Shown here: positions 10,135 through 21,936 of the stretch, piece by piece
Numbering within the stretch: the stretch's first letter is position 1
Layout of the letters: each line of letters opens with the position of its first letter
NCBI GenBank assembly: GCA_024180945.1
Contig: JAKSGN010000043.1
Coordinates: 1,612,001 to 1,676,000 of the forward strand
Length of the DNA: 64,000 bases
Reading direction: 5' to 3'
Origin: Macrophomina tecta
Taxonomy: Eukaryota; Ascomycota; Dothideomycetes; Botryosphaeriales; Botryosphaeriaceae
Translations under genes and position numbers: made by a program
The notes under the pieces: model-generated
What the model was told of the DNA's origin: nothing
What the model saw: the letters and a program-made list of their open reading frames with translations, nothing else
Database searches by the model: none

Positions 10135-11857
10135 CTAGTTCTTGTCCAAGCGCACCGCCGCATTGCTCTCGATAAAGTTGAGATCGACCTTATGGCCGAG
10201 CAGATCTCTGATATTGCTTACGCCATACTTGATCATAGTAGGACGTTCCAAGCTGAGACCAAAGCCGTAGACGCGCAGATCCTCAGGGAGACCCATGGGC
10301 AGCAGCATCTCAGGCCTGAACATACCCGAGTTTCCGATCTCGACCCACTTACCAAGACCCTGATGGTAGCCGAAGATCTCCATGGACGGTTCTGTGTAGG
10401 GGTTGTATGCAGGCTTGAAACGCAAACCTGTAATGCCAATTTGCGCGAAGAAAGTCTCGAGGAACTTCTGCAGACCGCCTAGCGTGAGACCGAAGTCGGC
10501 GATGACACCCTCGATCTGATGGAACTCAGCCAAGTGGGTGGCGTCGACAGACTCGTTACGGAAGACGCGGTCGATGGAGAAATAGCGGGCTGGCCGAGGG
10601 TCCTCAGCCAACCGGTGGAGCACCCAGGTGGAAATGGCGGTGGTGTGGGTGCGCAGGACAAGCTTCAAGCACTCGTCCTTGGACCAAGGGTAGCGGTAAC
10701 CAATAGATCCAAAAGCGCCGTCCTGGTGCACAGCCTTGATATCATTCCAATACTGCTCATAATTGCGCGGCTTGATCTTCTTTTCCGAGTCGGCGGTTGC
10801 GTACAGGTGACGGCCTCCGGCCTCCATCTCATCCATCTGCTGCTCAGCCACGGGGTCGTCCCGGGGCGGGTCAGCCAGAGCGGGATCGGAGATGAAGAAG
10901 GTGTCTTGCATGTCACGGGCAGGATGCTGTTGAGGGACGAAAAGAGCGTCGAAGTTCCAGAATCCTGAGTCGACGAAGCTGAGCCCCAGATATTAGCGGT
11001 GCTGCAGTACTGATAATCTACCACAGCCTTGCACGTACCGAGAAGTGGGCATCTCGACGAAGCCTTGGTTGAAGAAGATGTTCCTGAATTCGGCGCGAAC
11101 CTTCATCAGGGGATGTAATGCGCCGGCGTTCTGAGGCGCACCGAGAGCATTGAAGTTGTAGGGTTTGAAAGTGGCTGTCTGCCACGAACCGTCGGTCAGC
11201 ATGTCGGCAGTCAGGTCAGTATGCTCGACAGGCATCTCGCGGGCATACTTGGGGCCCTTCTCAACAGTATAGGTGAAGACTTTGGTGGTGGTGACTAGCT
11301 TCCTCTTCTTCAGATCGGCCAGGGTCTTCGCGTCGGAGACGGCCTTGGTCTCATGAACCTTCTGCAGAGTGATGCGCGTGGTGTCCTGCGCCTCATCGAC
11401 CAACGGTACTAGCGCATCACCCTCCTTCTTGATCCACTTGTTGCGGAAAGCGTTGCCTTGACCGACCTTGACGTCGGCGTTGGTAGCCAGGCCCTGTTGT
11501 GTGCTGCTCAGTACTCAAAAGCCGCAGAGCCAGACCTCATTCTTCACGTACAGGAAGCTCCTTAATGGCGACCTTGCCGTTCCTCTTAACAACATCCCAC
11601 ACCTTCCACTCGTGACTACCTTCGTCACAAATGGTCTGGCCCTCCTTGGTAAGAACCGCCTGTTCCGAGTCGGCGGTCTGGTATGTAACCATGGAGCGCG
11701 AAGCGAGGCGGTCGAGTGCTGCCTTCACGTCGGTCTGCGAAATTCCGGCGAGGTCTTCGTTGGAGTGCAGAGTGGGCTTCTCGTTCAGCAGGTCGAGAAC
11801 GAGCTGGGTGACATCGCCGTGCTGCGGCACCGGCACGGGGCCGCGTTGGCCGACCAT
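10135..11857 (-). CDS. FRS2: cytosolic phenylalanyl-tRNA synthetase alpha subunit
   Basis: Exons 11857-11552, 11493-11039 and 10978-10135 encode 534 residues, with introns of 58 and 60 bp. The N-terminal winged-helix region ([14 protein letters not shown] and [15 protein letters not shown]) is the tRNA-contact part of the eukaryotic/archaeal alpha chain. Catalytic class II motifs follow: [11 protein letters not shown], motif 2 [19 protein letters not shown], and motif 3 [14 protein letters not shown]. The enzyme charges tRNA-Phe as an alpha2/beta2 complex in the cytosol. Nothing is missing. The start is 261 bp from that of the divergent Tim17-like gene. Confidence 0.97.
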
Positions 11858-12118
11858 TTTTTGCGGGAAGTGGTGGCTTGTGTGAATAGCAGAGTTTTAT
11901 GGTCCTCTTCTCAGGCGGCGCAGGAGGAATAGAGGAAGCGGGAGCGGCTGGAGGCGGGGAAGAGTGGTGTTTGAGCGGGCGATGAGTCGTAGCGCTGCGG
12001 CATCCCACTTCGAAGCGCAACAGTCAGAATTTCTGCCACCGCCTTGAAGCTCCGCTCACCTCCATCTCCAGCACCGAGCTAGATCACGCCCATCACTCTA
12101 CCTAAATTGGCTTCCAAT

Positions 12119-12952
12119 ATGGGCCTCTGGAAGAACCCCTTCGGCACTTCCTCCTCCAAGTCGAAGGACGAGCCTGACCACGAGGCGCAATCTATACCAC
12201 CACCGCCGCCACCACCGCTTCCCTCACCAGCTACGTCGCCGCCCATTGAGATCGCATCTGCGCCGCCCTCCCGATTTGACCATGCGCGGTTATCCACACC
12301 CTTCGAAATTCGCACCGTCCTTGCCGGCACCATCGCCTTCTTCTCTGGCACAGCTTTGGGCATGGCCCACGGCAGCCAGGCCGCCGGGCTCCGCTATCGT
12401 GCAGAGAACGCCCACCGCCTACCAACAGACGCCACTGGCTGGTACCTATACCATAAGAGCAAGAACTACCATGCCATGCTTGGCGGTGTGCGTGAGGGTC
12501 TGCGAATGGGTGTGAAGCTCTCTGTCTGGGTGAGCGGCTTCTTCATGTGCGAAGAAGCTATCGATCGAGCCAGAGGGCTAGGCGACAGCAGAGGCGATTT
12601 TGGGAGCACCGTTGTTGCCGGACTGGGCACCGCCGGTGCATGGAGCTTATGGAGTAAGTCATTCGGCGCCTCAGAAGGGATGGGTCGTAGACAGATTGGA
12701 ATTGGCTTTGCTAACGGTCTCTCAGATCGCTTTCCGCCAATCACCATCGCCCGCACTGCAAGGATGGGTCTTGCGGTGGGATTGGGCTACGGCCTGCTAC
12801 AAGACGCGGTGACACTACTCAGAGGACAACGTCTTAGCTACATTGAGTATTTCCGCAACCTGCCGAGGCGCTTCGAGGATCGCCGGCAGCGCAATGTCCA
12901 GAAGGCATTGGCACGATGCGGTGATAGTGACGACAATACCCAACACACTTGA
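12119..12952 (+). CDS. Tim17/Tim22/Tim23-family mitochondrial membrane protein
   Basis: Exons 12119-12653 and 12726-12952 encode 253 residues starting MGLWKNPFG. The intron (GTAAGT, TTTGCTAACG, CTCAG) is 72 bp and has no stop in frame, so retention would add 24 residues. After a Pro-rich N-terminus (PPPPPPPLPSP) come small-residue-rich hydrophobic segments typical of the Tim17 fold: AGTIAFFSGTALGMAHG, a region around WVSGFFMCEEAIDRARG and AGLGTAGAWSLW. Fungal members of this kind are mitochondrial inner- or outer-membrane proteins often annotated as Tim17/22-like with no defined role. Whether it is a true translocase component cannot be told from the sequence. Confidence 0.75.
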   Translation: MGLWKNPFGTSSSKSKDEPDHEAQSIPPPPPPPLPSPATSPPIEIASAPPSRFDHARLSTPFEIRTVLAGTIAFFSGTALGMAHGSQAAGLRYRAENAHRLPTDATGWYLYHKSKNYHAMLGGVREGLRMGVKLSVWVSGFFMCEEAIDRARGLGDSRGDFGSTVVAGLGTAGAWSLWSKSFGASEGMGRRQIGIGFANGLSDRFPPITIARTARMGLAVGLGYGLLQDAVTLLRGQRLSYIEYFRNLPRRFEDRRQRNVQKALARCGDSDDNTQHT

Positions 12953-15397
12953 AGGCAGGCTCGTTCCACCAAAGCAGAAGAGACAGCGGGATGACAGGAA
13001 CTGAAATAAATCACAACATTTCCCAAATATGAGGACTGGGTCGTTCCCCAGTTCAGCTCTCTGGGAACGGTTGCGCCCAGGTCTGTAACAGGGCAAGGCA
13101 GATTCCAGATAACGAATAGGCCTGTCTTGGTGCTACACTGATCTCATCGAAAATCCTCCCTTACTGCGGTGCTCCTCAAATGTCGGCAGAATAGCAACGG
13201 CTGGATCCGCATACCGGAGTCGCTGTGGAAGAAAAACCAGGGCCGGGCAAGTTGTCGGGTGCTTCCAGTGCAGGCAATCTACCGCAAACGACTGTCCAAT
13301 ACTGTCATTGCCGAAGCGCAGCAGGAACCAATTGGCAGAAGATTAATTCTGCCTCTGTCCACAAATCTCTCCACGGGTAGGATACACATGTGTCAGATGA
13401 TCGTAGTATACAGTAAAATCGCATTAGCTTCAAACTCATCCCCTACCCACCCGTTGCCAACCTGTCTTTGACACTGCCAAGTCTGCTTGGCGATGGATCA
13501 ACCTGTTCTTCTTCACTCCGCGACACTCGCTCTTCCTGCCGAAATCAGGACAGAACGCATATATATATATATATATACCAACGGCTACGAGCAATCCCGA
13601 AAGCTCATGATAGTCGTCATCTGCAACAGCATGCATCATTGAATCCGAGACACAGCATTCCATGCAACATCCACACCCTCGGTACCCGATCATCGAGGGC
13701 TTAACCGACGCAAAATGGCTCATCCAAGTAAAGAAGACAAGGCAGCCTGGAAACGGAAAACTCATGGCAGCGAAGGAAACGACCGGTAAGATCTGCCTTC
13801 GCTCAGCCATCTCCAATCAAAAGCACGTCGGGTAGGGGTGTCTTGACGGCCTTATTGTGTCAACCACATGATCCCTCCTCCCACCCCGCAAATAGAGTCT
13901 CATTGCTGGTGTGGCTTCCTCATGCGTTGCAAGCAGCAAGGACGAACGAGTCTTCCTTACAGTTTGCCTTACATCACACGCGAATCTCGTCCGACTTCTT
14001 GGACTCGCTCATTATCGATTGCGACACCAAAACAGTATGGACTGGCTCCCATTCAGATTGATAATCGACAACAGAAAATGGGCACGTCAATCAGCCCGTG
14101 CAAGGCAATTCGGTCGAGCTCGCTACACTTCGTCCTTTCCTGGTAATCACTGTTCCATTGCTATTTAAGACTTTCCTGATAACACAGTTCCGCGCCCGCT
14201 GTCCTTGCCTTGCCCTGCCCTTTACACATTACTTCACGAAAGCGCTAGGTAGTAGGAAACTGTTAGGCACCGCGGCAGATAAAACACATAGGAGGAATGG
14301 TAGAGAGAGTCTGACAGGGAATAACAGTAGCGAGGAAAGATGAGAGCAAGATAACGTAAAAAAGATTTGAGAACAGCTTATATACAGGGAACGTTTGTTT
14401 TATCAACAAAATCCCTCTGTCTGCTTCCAACCTGCGTTCAAACAGTATAGCTGGTGTATATGTACTCCCCCAATTTGTGAATTGCGGTAAAGGATATTGG
14501 CTGTAGTAGTTTAGAAAAGAAAAAGAAAAGAAAAAGGCACCCCTTCTGTATTCCTCCATCCCATCGCTGTTTAGTCTCAAAGTCTTTCCTTTCCGGTCAT
14601 TTTTTGTCATTACATCCACCCCTTCAATGTCAATACCTACCTCAACCATAACCGACTTCGAACAACTCACACACAACAGCGGCCCAGCCAGCCCAGGAAT
14701 GTCTGAGTGTCGCCGCAGTCTTCGCATCCAAGAGGTCTAGATGTGAGATCAACGGAAAAGGAATGAACATGTTTGGTCGCCGCCATCCGATGCCTATCCG
14801 TCGCAAGCAGACGGCAAAAGGGAAAAAGTAGAAACAGAAAACTTTCCAACTCTAACGGGTAGGCAAACCGGGATGACGAAAACCAATCTAAAGGGAGAGA
14901 CTGGGTCAAAAGAAGAAAACAAGAACCCCAAAAAAAGTTTTTGACTCCCATATACGAAGGAAGACGAGGGTCGGTCAATTATAAAACACGGCGACTCCCA
15001 TCCCAAGCCAGAATCGAAGGCTTGTAGAAATACGAAAGGGGAATCAAGTAGCCGAGGAAGAAATGAGGCCTTGCACCCTTATCTCTGCATTTAATCCGAA
15101 ATACAAGTGTGCTTCCTAGCCAACTGTTGAGTGTGCGGATGCCGCAGAATACAAGCAGGTGGTTGCCAAGACTCATTACCTCTCCCCGCCATTGTTGACA
15201 TATTTGGAATTCGAAATCGAGGAGACGCCGTCCAACTCCGGCCCCATGGTGCGGTTAATAAAGGAAGAACCCAATCGACTGAGAATTCGAGACGCTCAAA
15301 ATTCGAAGCAGTGCGGCACGTGGTCTATGAAAGTTTGCGCGTGAATTCGAAAAAAGAGGACCGGAAACACGCGAGAAACACTTTCTCAGGTGCTTTT
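12953..15397. other. 2.4-kb gene-free stretch
   Basis: Convergent 3' flanks with no supported gene on either strand. It holds an (AT)9 microsatellite at 13559-13577 and purine-rich tracts near 14515-14540 and 14815-14945. The longer open frames have no codon-like or domain features. Confidence 0.5.
13559..13577. repeat. (AT)9 microsatellite
   Basis: A perfect dinucleotide AT run of 19 bases within the gene-free stretch. Confidence 0.9.
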
Positions 15398-17624
15398 TTA
15401 TTCCCCTCTTTCGAACTTGATAGGGTGGAAGAGGATGCCCCTCAAGCACATGCGGCCGCTGCCGTTTTCTTCTTCGAAGCGTCCGCCCTCTTCGTTTTCA
15501 GAAGCGCCGAGCCACCGTCTCCACAGCGCACCGGAGAATCCGGAGTTGTAGTAGAAAGAACTGCCAAGTAGGTTGTGCTCACCCCAACCGAAGGGGCTGT
15601 CAATATCCTTCTTGGGGTAATTGAAGATTTGATTCATGTAGTCAAGATCCCAGTTGCGATCGAAGAAGACGGGGTGAGGGGCATAAACGGCCTTCAAGCC
15701 ATGGTGGTACGCAACGGTCGGCGGCCACATTTCCGGGAACATGGTGTGACGAAGGCGGAAAGTCTCCTCGTGCATGAGGTTGAGAAGTCTCTTGGAGAGA
15801 CGGGCGACAGTAATGATGGCGACACGGCGGGGAGGGGGCGGGAGTGACAGATCGTACCCTGTGATATCATGGCGGAAGACCCAGTTGGTCTGCTCAGGGT
15901 CGAAGAACGGGTTAAAGGTGATGAGGTCAGCATCCTCGCCGACACCCCATTCGTAGTTATCCTGCTCGTAAGATGTGGGAGGAGTAGTGCCAGGCGGTGA
16001 GGGGATCCTCTCCTTAGCCTCGTAGGTTGGGGGACCCCAAACAGGGGGTACGTCAGAAGCAGCGATTTCAGCCTCGACCATTTCAGTGAAGTTGTCCCAG
16101 GTGCCGTGGACGTCGGGCATGTAGAACTTGGAGCTGCGCTCCCATGCGCCCTTGCGTGGCTGACGCTTTCCCCACTGTCCGAGCTTCTCATGGAATTCGT
16201 AGTAGTGGCCAGTGTAACGCAAATCCATTTCCCAGTTCCAGAAGAAGTCATACTCGGGGTGCTGCTGCGCAAACCACTGGAGGGCAAAGTGAGCACCACG
16301 GTAAACGCTGTGGACTGGAAGGCCAGAGTCGTTCTCGAGGTTGTCAGTGAAGGGCTCGGGGTAGTAAGTGCGCATCTGCTGCTCTGACCAGAGAGTAGCA
16401 ATGCCCCAAAACTCCTTGGGCACGTTTTCCTCTAGCGTGCGCTGGTAAATGGCGTCAGAGGCCCAGATGGGAATGCTGTCGTCCTTGACGTGTACGAGCA
16501 GGTGCACATCGTACTCACCCCCGGACTTCAGGGAAAGCTCGTTGATCATGGCACGCAAGCTGAGAAGCTGCCATTCCGAGTACTGGTAACCGGTCCAGGT
16601 GCGCAAAACGTAAGCGGTGCGTTGCCTCAGCTTCTTGCCGGGCGCGGGCTTCTGGCCATCCTTGGTAGTCGCATCCTTCTCGAAGCGAATCTTGTTCTTC
16701 TCGTAGCAGGCAGACTGTGCGCGGCCCCAGTCGACATTCCTCCAGTCCACCTTCTTCTTGTTCAGCATATCCCAAACCCTTTCAGCTCCGACGTTTTCCG
16801 AGTTTTCAGCCAGTCCAACGCCACCCTCTTCATGAGGGTAGCCGTAACCGTAGGGGCTCATTCTGCCGAAACGCTCGTAGCACATATCTTGTGAGATGCC
16901 AAGCTGCTCGTAGGAACCAAAGAAGGGCTTCGTTGTGTTCTGAGGAATGCCGGGATACGCGTAGATGTCCGGGGTCGGGGTTTTCAGACCCTCGTCCAGA
17001 TAGCACTCTTCCACAGGATGATATTCCTTCAGATACTCGGCCGAGCTGAAGGCAGGGTAGGGGTTGAATGGGAACGGGCGGGCGGAGGGCGACGGCTCAG
17101 GGCCCTTGTGAGCCTTGGCCTTCTGGGTAGTCGAGGGGTACGTGTCGAGAGGGGCCTCGGCGTCAGCTTGCACATATGTCTGCTCAGGAACATAGTCCTT
17201 GTAGGAGACGAGGGTGCGCAGGCCATTGTAATAGCCGTTTAATCTGGGGAAGGGCATTGTCAGTCGCGGAGTCGGGACGGCAGGCGCACCAGGCGACTCA
17301 CCTCGGGAAGTGCTCCCAGGGGAAAAGTTCGCGCGGAGGGGGTTGTTGATGTATCATGCGCTGGTGTCTCCTGTAGCCGCCGGTGGCCAGCAGGCCAATG
17401 CAGAAGACGGCGGTGATGGCGAAGAGAATGGCGCGCGAGAAACTCAGCTTGGGGAGGGTGAAGCGGTCGCCGCCCGGGCTGGGAGAGCGCCAGCGGTACT
17501 TCTTGAGCGGGGTGCCATTGCTACTCTCGTAGCCTGGCAGCTGCTCGTAGGAGAAGCTGGTCTTGAGCGGGAGGAGCTTCATGGGGTTCATGTTCTGGAA
17601 GCGAGAGGAGAGAGGCGATTTCAT
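15398..17624 (-). CDS. DUF3405 type II membrane protein, putative glycosyltransferase-like
   Basis: Exons 17624-17302 and 17243-15398 encode 722 residues. The first ATG in frame gives MKSPLSSRFQNMN; further upstream the frame has only a GTG. Residues about 60-80 (LSFSRAILFAITAVFCIGLL) form one signal-anchor helix with a short cytosolic side. The large lumenal part contains LRTWTGYQYSEWQLLSLRAM, GGEYDVHLLVHVKDD, PEYDFFWNWEMDLRYTGHYY and the Glu/Asp-rich ENDSG region, the pattern of the fungal DUF3405 family. These proteins are thought to act in the secretory pathway and resemble glycosyltransferases (a DxD-like EMDLR is visible), but activity is unproven. The 58-bp intron lies just after the anchor. 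Confidence 0.88.
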
Positions 17625-19396
17625 GGCTCCCGACTGAGCATGAGGCTCGCCAGCTTCCCCTCGCACCGAGTTCTTGCGGAACTAGAAGACGACGGGAGTC
17701 AGCGGGATAGATGACGGAGCGATGGTTAGGCGTCGTACCCGAATCTTGAAGGCTGAAACGCGAGACGGTGAGAGGTGATCGGTGGGCCTTGCGGGCGACC
17801 AGATCCGCTATGGGCAGTCGCTTGGAGGACGGGCGGAGTGAAACGGATGAGGGGGCGCCCGGGCTGGGTTGGGCGGTGTCGTCGTAATGGCAATCTGCTG
17901 TCGGGGGCGGCAGACGGTCGAGGAGGGTGGCGGAGAGGTGTGGTGCGTGGAAGCTTTCGGGGGTGCGGTGCTAGGGCGCCGGGGCCGCACGCGGTTGCAG
18001 TGCGCAGGTCGGGAAGGGATCGAGCAAGCGCGCGAGAAACGAATGACGATTGGCCGGGCGGGGACTCAGGCGCTCCGCATTGGCAGGCCGACGATTAATT
18101 GCCGCAGAGACGAGCAGAGACGGGCAGGGCAGAGCAGAGCAGAGCGAGCAGCGCAGCGCGAGCACGCGTGGGAACGTCAGGGCGAGGGCAGCGACGGCGG
18201 AGCGAAAAGGAGAGATCGTCGGCTGTTATCTGGCCGCGCAGGCTGCCTGCCCGCCGCTTTGGGCGAGCCAATGGCACGCCCGCCCGCGTCCGGCGCACGC
18301 TGCGCGCTCAGCGAGCCAAGGGCCGTTGCCCTCCTGGGGGTGCGCCGGATTGCGTGCGCACCGGCCGCGCTGCCCCAGGGCTTCAAGCAGCGGGCAGCCT
18401 CTCCTCTGCACGGCGAGCCGGCACTGCAATCTCGATTCTCGACAAGGCGCGAGGCTGGACCGCGAACCCACCGCATGCCGGCCCAGCGCTGCCAGGCCTC
18501 CCAAAATAGCGCGTGCGGCCCTGCCCTTGCCACACCCCACGGCGCCAGGAAGAATAATTTCAGCCTCTGTCTCCAGGAAACGAAGGGTGTGCCGCCGACA
18601 GATTGACGGACTGATTCTGCCCGTCCGCCCGCCGCCTGCTGCGGCGGGCCTCTTGCCGCCAGCCTCCTGCCACTTGCCGCCGGCCGCCAGCCTCGGGCCT
18701 CCTGGCGGGGACGCGCCTGCCGCAGTCGCGGTGTCGCGGGCATCTCGTCGCGGCGGGCGACGTAAGTACACCACAGCTGACGCGGGCAGCGGTCATGCAA
18801 CGGCAGCAGCGGCCGTCATGTTGAGCCTCCGCTAGTCGCCTCCACCCCGCCACCACGCGCGCGGCGGGCCCGCCCAACGCCAGCCTGGCACGATCGCCCG
18901 CAGCCAAGCGGCAGACGTGCTACAGCTCCTTCAGGCCAGGCCCTGCCGCGCTGCCGTCGCTGCAACCTCCGGCGCCTCGCGAGCCATCACGTCTGTGGCC
19001 GTGGCAGGTTTGCCGCATCCCTGGAAATAATGATCGTCTCGTTTCGTATCCCTGGGTCTGCGCTCCCTCTGCCATCTTCTGAAACACCAGCTGACGACAA
19101 CTGTCCGGAGCGGCTCTGCTGCCTGCAGCGCGCCCTCAATAAACACGTCGCAGCGCCGCTCTGCCCGCCCTTCTCTCCGCCCGCCTCACGTCACGTTGCC
19201 GGCATGTGACCAAAAGCTTGCGACGAGAGAGTAACTTTCTGTCGATGGCATTCCTATTTTAGGACACCCTGGCCCGCCCTCGGGCACACGTCCTTGACCC
19301 GCTCTTCTAATCGTACAGATCACAGCCATACTGTCAGCATCTCATAACCTTAATTTTTTGGCGCAGCGGGTGATTGCCCATCGCTCATGCACTTAA
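17625..19396. other. GC-rich gene-free island
   Basis: About 1.8 kb between two genes on the same strand. From about 17.7 to 19.2 kb it is strongly GC-rich. Long open frames occur in nearly all phases on both strands, which is expected when stop codons are rare, and none has a recognisable motif. Part of it must hold the upstream region of the DUF3405 gene. Confidence 0.5.
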
Positions 19397-20087
19397 TCAC
19401 GGAGTCTGCTCGCGCACCTCGCCCAGCGGGTTGATCCTCGCCCCGTCGACTGCCTCGTCGTCAAGACCGGGACTTTTGCCGACGGTAGCGCCTTGCTTGC
19501 CCTCCAGCGGCTCGATCTTGGCACCTGCAAAGGCGCCGTCGCGGCCCACAACGCCCTGGCTGTCTGCATGAGGGGCAGGGTGCTGGTATTGTCCTAGGTA
19601 GTGTAGCGGTCGCGTCAGCCTCATTCCTTTATTGCCTTTGTCGGATCGGCGTCATCAGCGGATGATGCAGCACGTCTTCTGTCGAGAGGAGTTGGGGTCT
19701 TCGTCCAGAGGCGACTGTGTCAGAGTTTACGGACACATGCATCCGCGGCACTGCTTCAGCTCCTCGTGCATGGCTGTGCTTCCCACTGCACACATCCTTT
19801 GGGTATCAGCCACCCTCACACGAGGTGGCTGGTGGCTGGGCTCTTCCGAAGCTACGAGAATGCTTACCGTGACCGCCGATAGGGTCAATGCGCGCCTGGT
19901 CGATGGCGCGGTTCGTGCCAGCGACTCCACGGTCGGACTCATCGTGCGGGATGTTGTGCTTGGTCTCTGAATCGAGTGGCTGGATCTTGGCCTCGGAAAG
20001 CTTCTGGTTGCTGGGACTATTGGGCCGTTAGCATCATGCATCTCGCACCCGTGCCGGATAGGGAAAGAATAGTGCGTACCCGGACAT
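19397..20087 (-). CDS. small hydrophilic protein with four degenerate repeats
   Basis: Three exons (20087-20080, 20016-19868, 19593-19397) splice to 117 residues starting MSGPSNQKLSE. The first coding exon is only 8 nt; intron 1 is 63 bp and intron 2 is 274 bp. The chain repeats a unit ending Ala-(Lys/Arg)-Ile-x-Pro-(Leu/Ile) four times: AKIQPLD, ARIDPIG, AKIEPLEG and ARINPLGE, spaced about 30-34 residues. Two units also share a GV(A/V)G..(R/G)A(I/F) lead. The protein is rich in Gly, Asp, Glu and Gln, has no Cys, no signal peptide and no membrane segment, and looks largely disordered. I do not recognise a characterised family. The repeats continuing across both splice junctions are the best evidence for this gene model. 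Confidence 0.75.
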
Positions 20088-20742
20088 GGTGAATGCTTGT
20101 CCAGCTCAGTCGCTTGAGATTCGGATTCGGTCGACTCGAGAAGGGCTGTTGTCCGTGAAGACACGATTTGCTCGTCCCAGACTCCCGACGTCGCTGCTGC
20201 TTATGAACTGCTTGCTGCTGTGTTGTATGCAGAGCTCCCGCCATGTGAAAGCAGCATGACGTATTGCTTCTTCCCCCCCCCCCCCCCGGCAGCACCATAT
20301 ACATCACAAACAGCTGATCTGTACGCGCAGAATCTCAGTTCTGTGGCTGCCCGCCCCATCTCCGACGTCAAACTGCGTCGCCGTTTGCGGGGTGGTGTCG
20401 CTGATTCGCTCGACTCCATTCCTCGCAGAAGCGGGATGGTAGTCTTCGTCCAAGATTCGCCATCTTTGCAAGCCACCCTTCTGAAAGCCTCGATCTACAG
20501 TATATGGAGAGCACCAGTAGCTACAGTGAGCCTTCCATCCAGACGCGCATGATATGGTCTGGCTTATGCGTGCTTCAGTTGTCAAGTTCGTTGACATGGC
20601 TTGACGGATTCGGAAAACAGCTCTACAATAAAAACTCTAGCTTTAGCTCTAGCTCTAGGCGTAGCTCCTCTTGTCCCGAAGTTCGAAATATCCGAGAGTG
20701 GATATAGCGGTCATTTTCCCAATCCGGTGGAACCCACTGGAG
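20088..20742. other. intergenic with a C homopolymer
   Basis: Upstream region of the repeat protein and 3' flank of the SET-domain gene. It contains C15 at 20273-20287 (G15 on the coding strand of the neighbours). No gene was seen. Confidence 0.5.
20273..20287. repeat. C15 homopolymer
   Basis: Fifteen consecutive C, preceded by a T/C-rich stretch. A similar C14 run lies at 56681-56694. Confidence 0.9.
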
Positions 20743-21936
20743 CTAATCTCCAGTCACGCACTTCCCACAGACACATTCGAATCCCCACGAGTTCTTCAAG
20801 AGCCTCCTCCGGCTGGGCGTGTCTAACGCCCTTTCTTCCCCGCTCAGGTAGGTGATGCACAACTCCTCGCCCTGCTGTATGTCCCTTCCCGCAACGAACT
20901 GCCATGCACGCCCGTCCCGCTTCTTCTCCACATTCGGCGAACAACTATGATTGAAGTAGCTAGCGCTCGTCCACACCCCGTACCCAAAGAATTCGGCGCC
21001 GTCATCGTCCAGGGATCGGATGCCGAAACTGTTCATGCTGTCACGTGTCGCGAGCATGTAGCACGTCTCGGGCGTTGCGTATGGCAGCAGAACGGGCGGC
21101 AGGACGGCAACGAGATGCAGCAATGAGCGAACATGTTCCCCCAAGTCGTCTGCCGACTTGTAGGGCTGGTGGTTCGGCCAGAGCGCTAGAATTGACGCCC
21201 ACGCCGCAGGGTCACGAGCTCGGACTAATATGCCCGAAAGTTGCATTGAGAGAACATCCGGCACCACTGGTGACTGCAGAGCAGATGCGAGCGCTCGTCT
21301 CGCGGGCTTGTTAGGCGGCGGGTGGTTGGTGCGTGCGGCAAGGATGAGTGCTGCGACCTTCGAAGCCGCACTCCAGGCAATCTTGATGTCATCCTCGCTG
21401 GGGATCGCTGAGACTAGCAAACGTCAGCCTTTTCCTTCGGAAATGCGTTAAGAACACAGGCCGAGAAGAGACGGAAAAGGCGGCAGGAAAAATGCGACAC
21501 GTGCAAAGGAAGTCCATGCCATCACTGGCCGGCAGCTAACAGCAGATCAAAGCATCAACTTACTAGCATCCACCATTTCCCTTTCCCTTGAACAGCCCTT
21601 GTTCAGTTTCTCGACGGCCTTCCACGCTTGCACGCCCTCTTCCCCTACAGATTCCGCCCACACTTGCTGGCAGGCCACTGAACAGAACGCAAAGCCTACA
21701 GAGTTGTCACGGATTTTCCATTCCCGGCCACGGTTGTAAGTCAAGCAGTATGCACATAGCTCCTTGCGGTACTCGCGCAGGATCACTTCAGCGCTCGGGC
21801 TATCCGCCACCCAAAGCTGGGCGCCTTTGGGGATATCCTGCGAGGCGAAGACGGCGCGCCCCGCAGACGGTGTATCTCGCACAGCAAAGAGTGGGGACAC
21901 AGGGGCACCATGAGGAACCCCTTCAACGCTTGACAT
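20743..21936 (-). CDS. SET domain protein with MYND-like zinc cluster (Set6/SMYD-like)
   Basis: Exons 21936-21564 and 21413-20743 encode 347 residues. The N-terminal part holds LFAVRDTPSAGRAVFASQDI, the start of a split SET fold. Then come LCAYCLTYNRG and FCSVACQQVW, a Cys-x2-Cys/Cys-x3-Cys zinc cluster of MYND type. The C-terminal SET core has the signature YFNHSCSPN, then GRDIQQGEELCITYLS, and ends with the post-SET cysteines CVCGKC. This order matches SMYD/Set6-type lysine methyltransferases; the substrate cannot be inferred. The intron acceptor is ambiguous: TAG at 21414 or CAG six bases further on, both in frame, giving two residues more or fewer. Confidence 0.88.

Noticed and set aside
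17869..18835. Several 200-260 codon open frames on both strands
   Set aside because: They overlap each other in all phases in a GC-rich segment where stops are rare, and show no domains or consistent composition.
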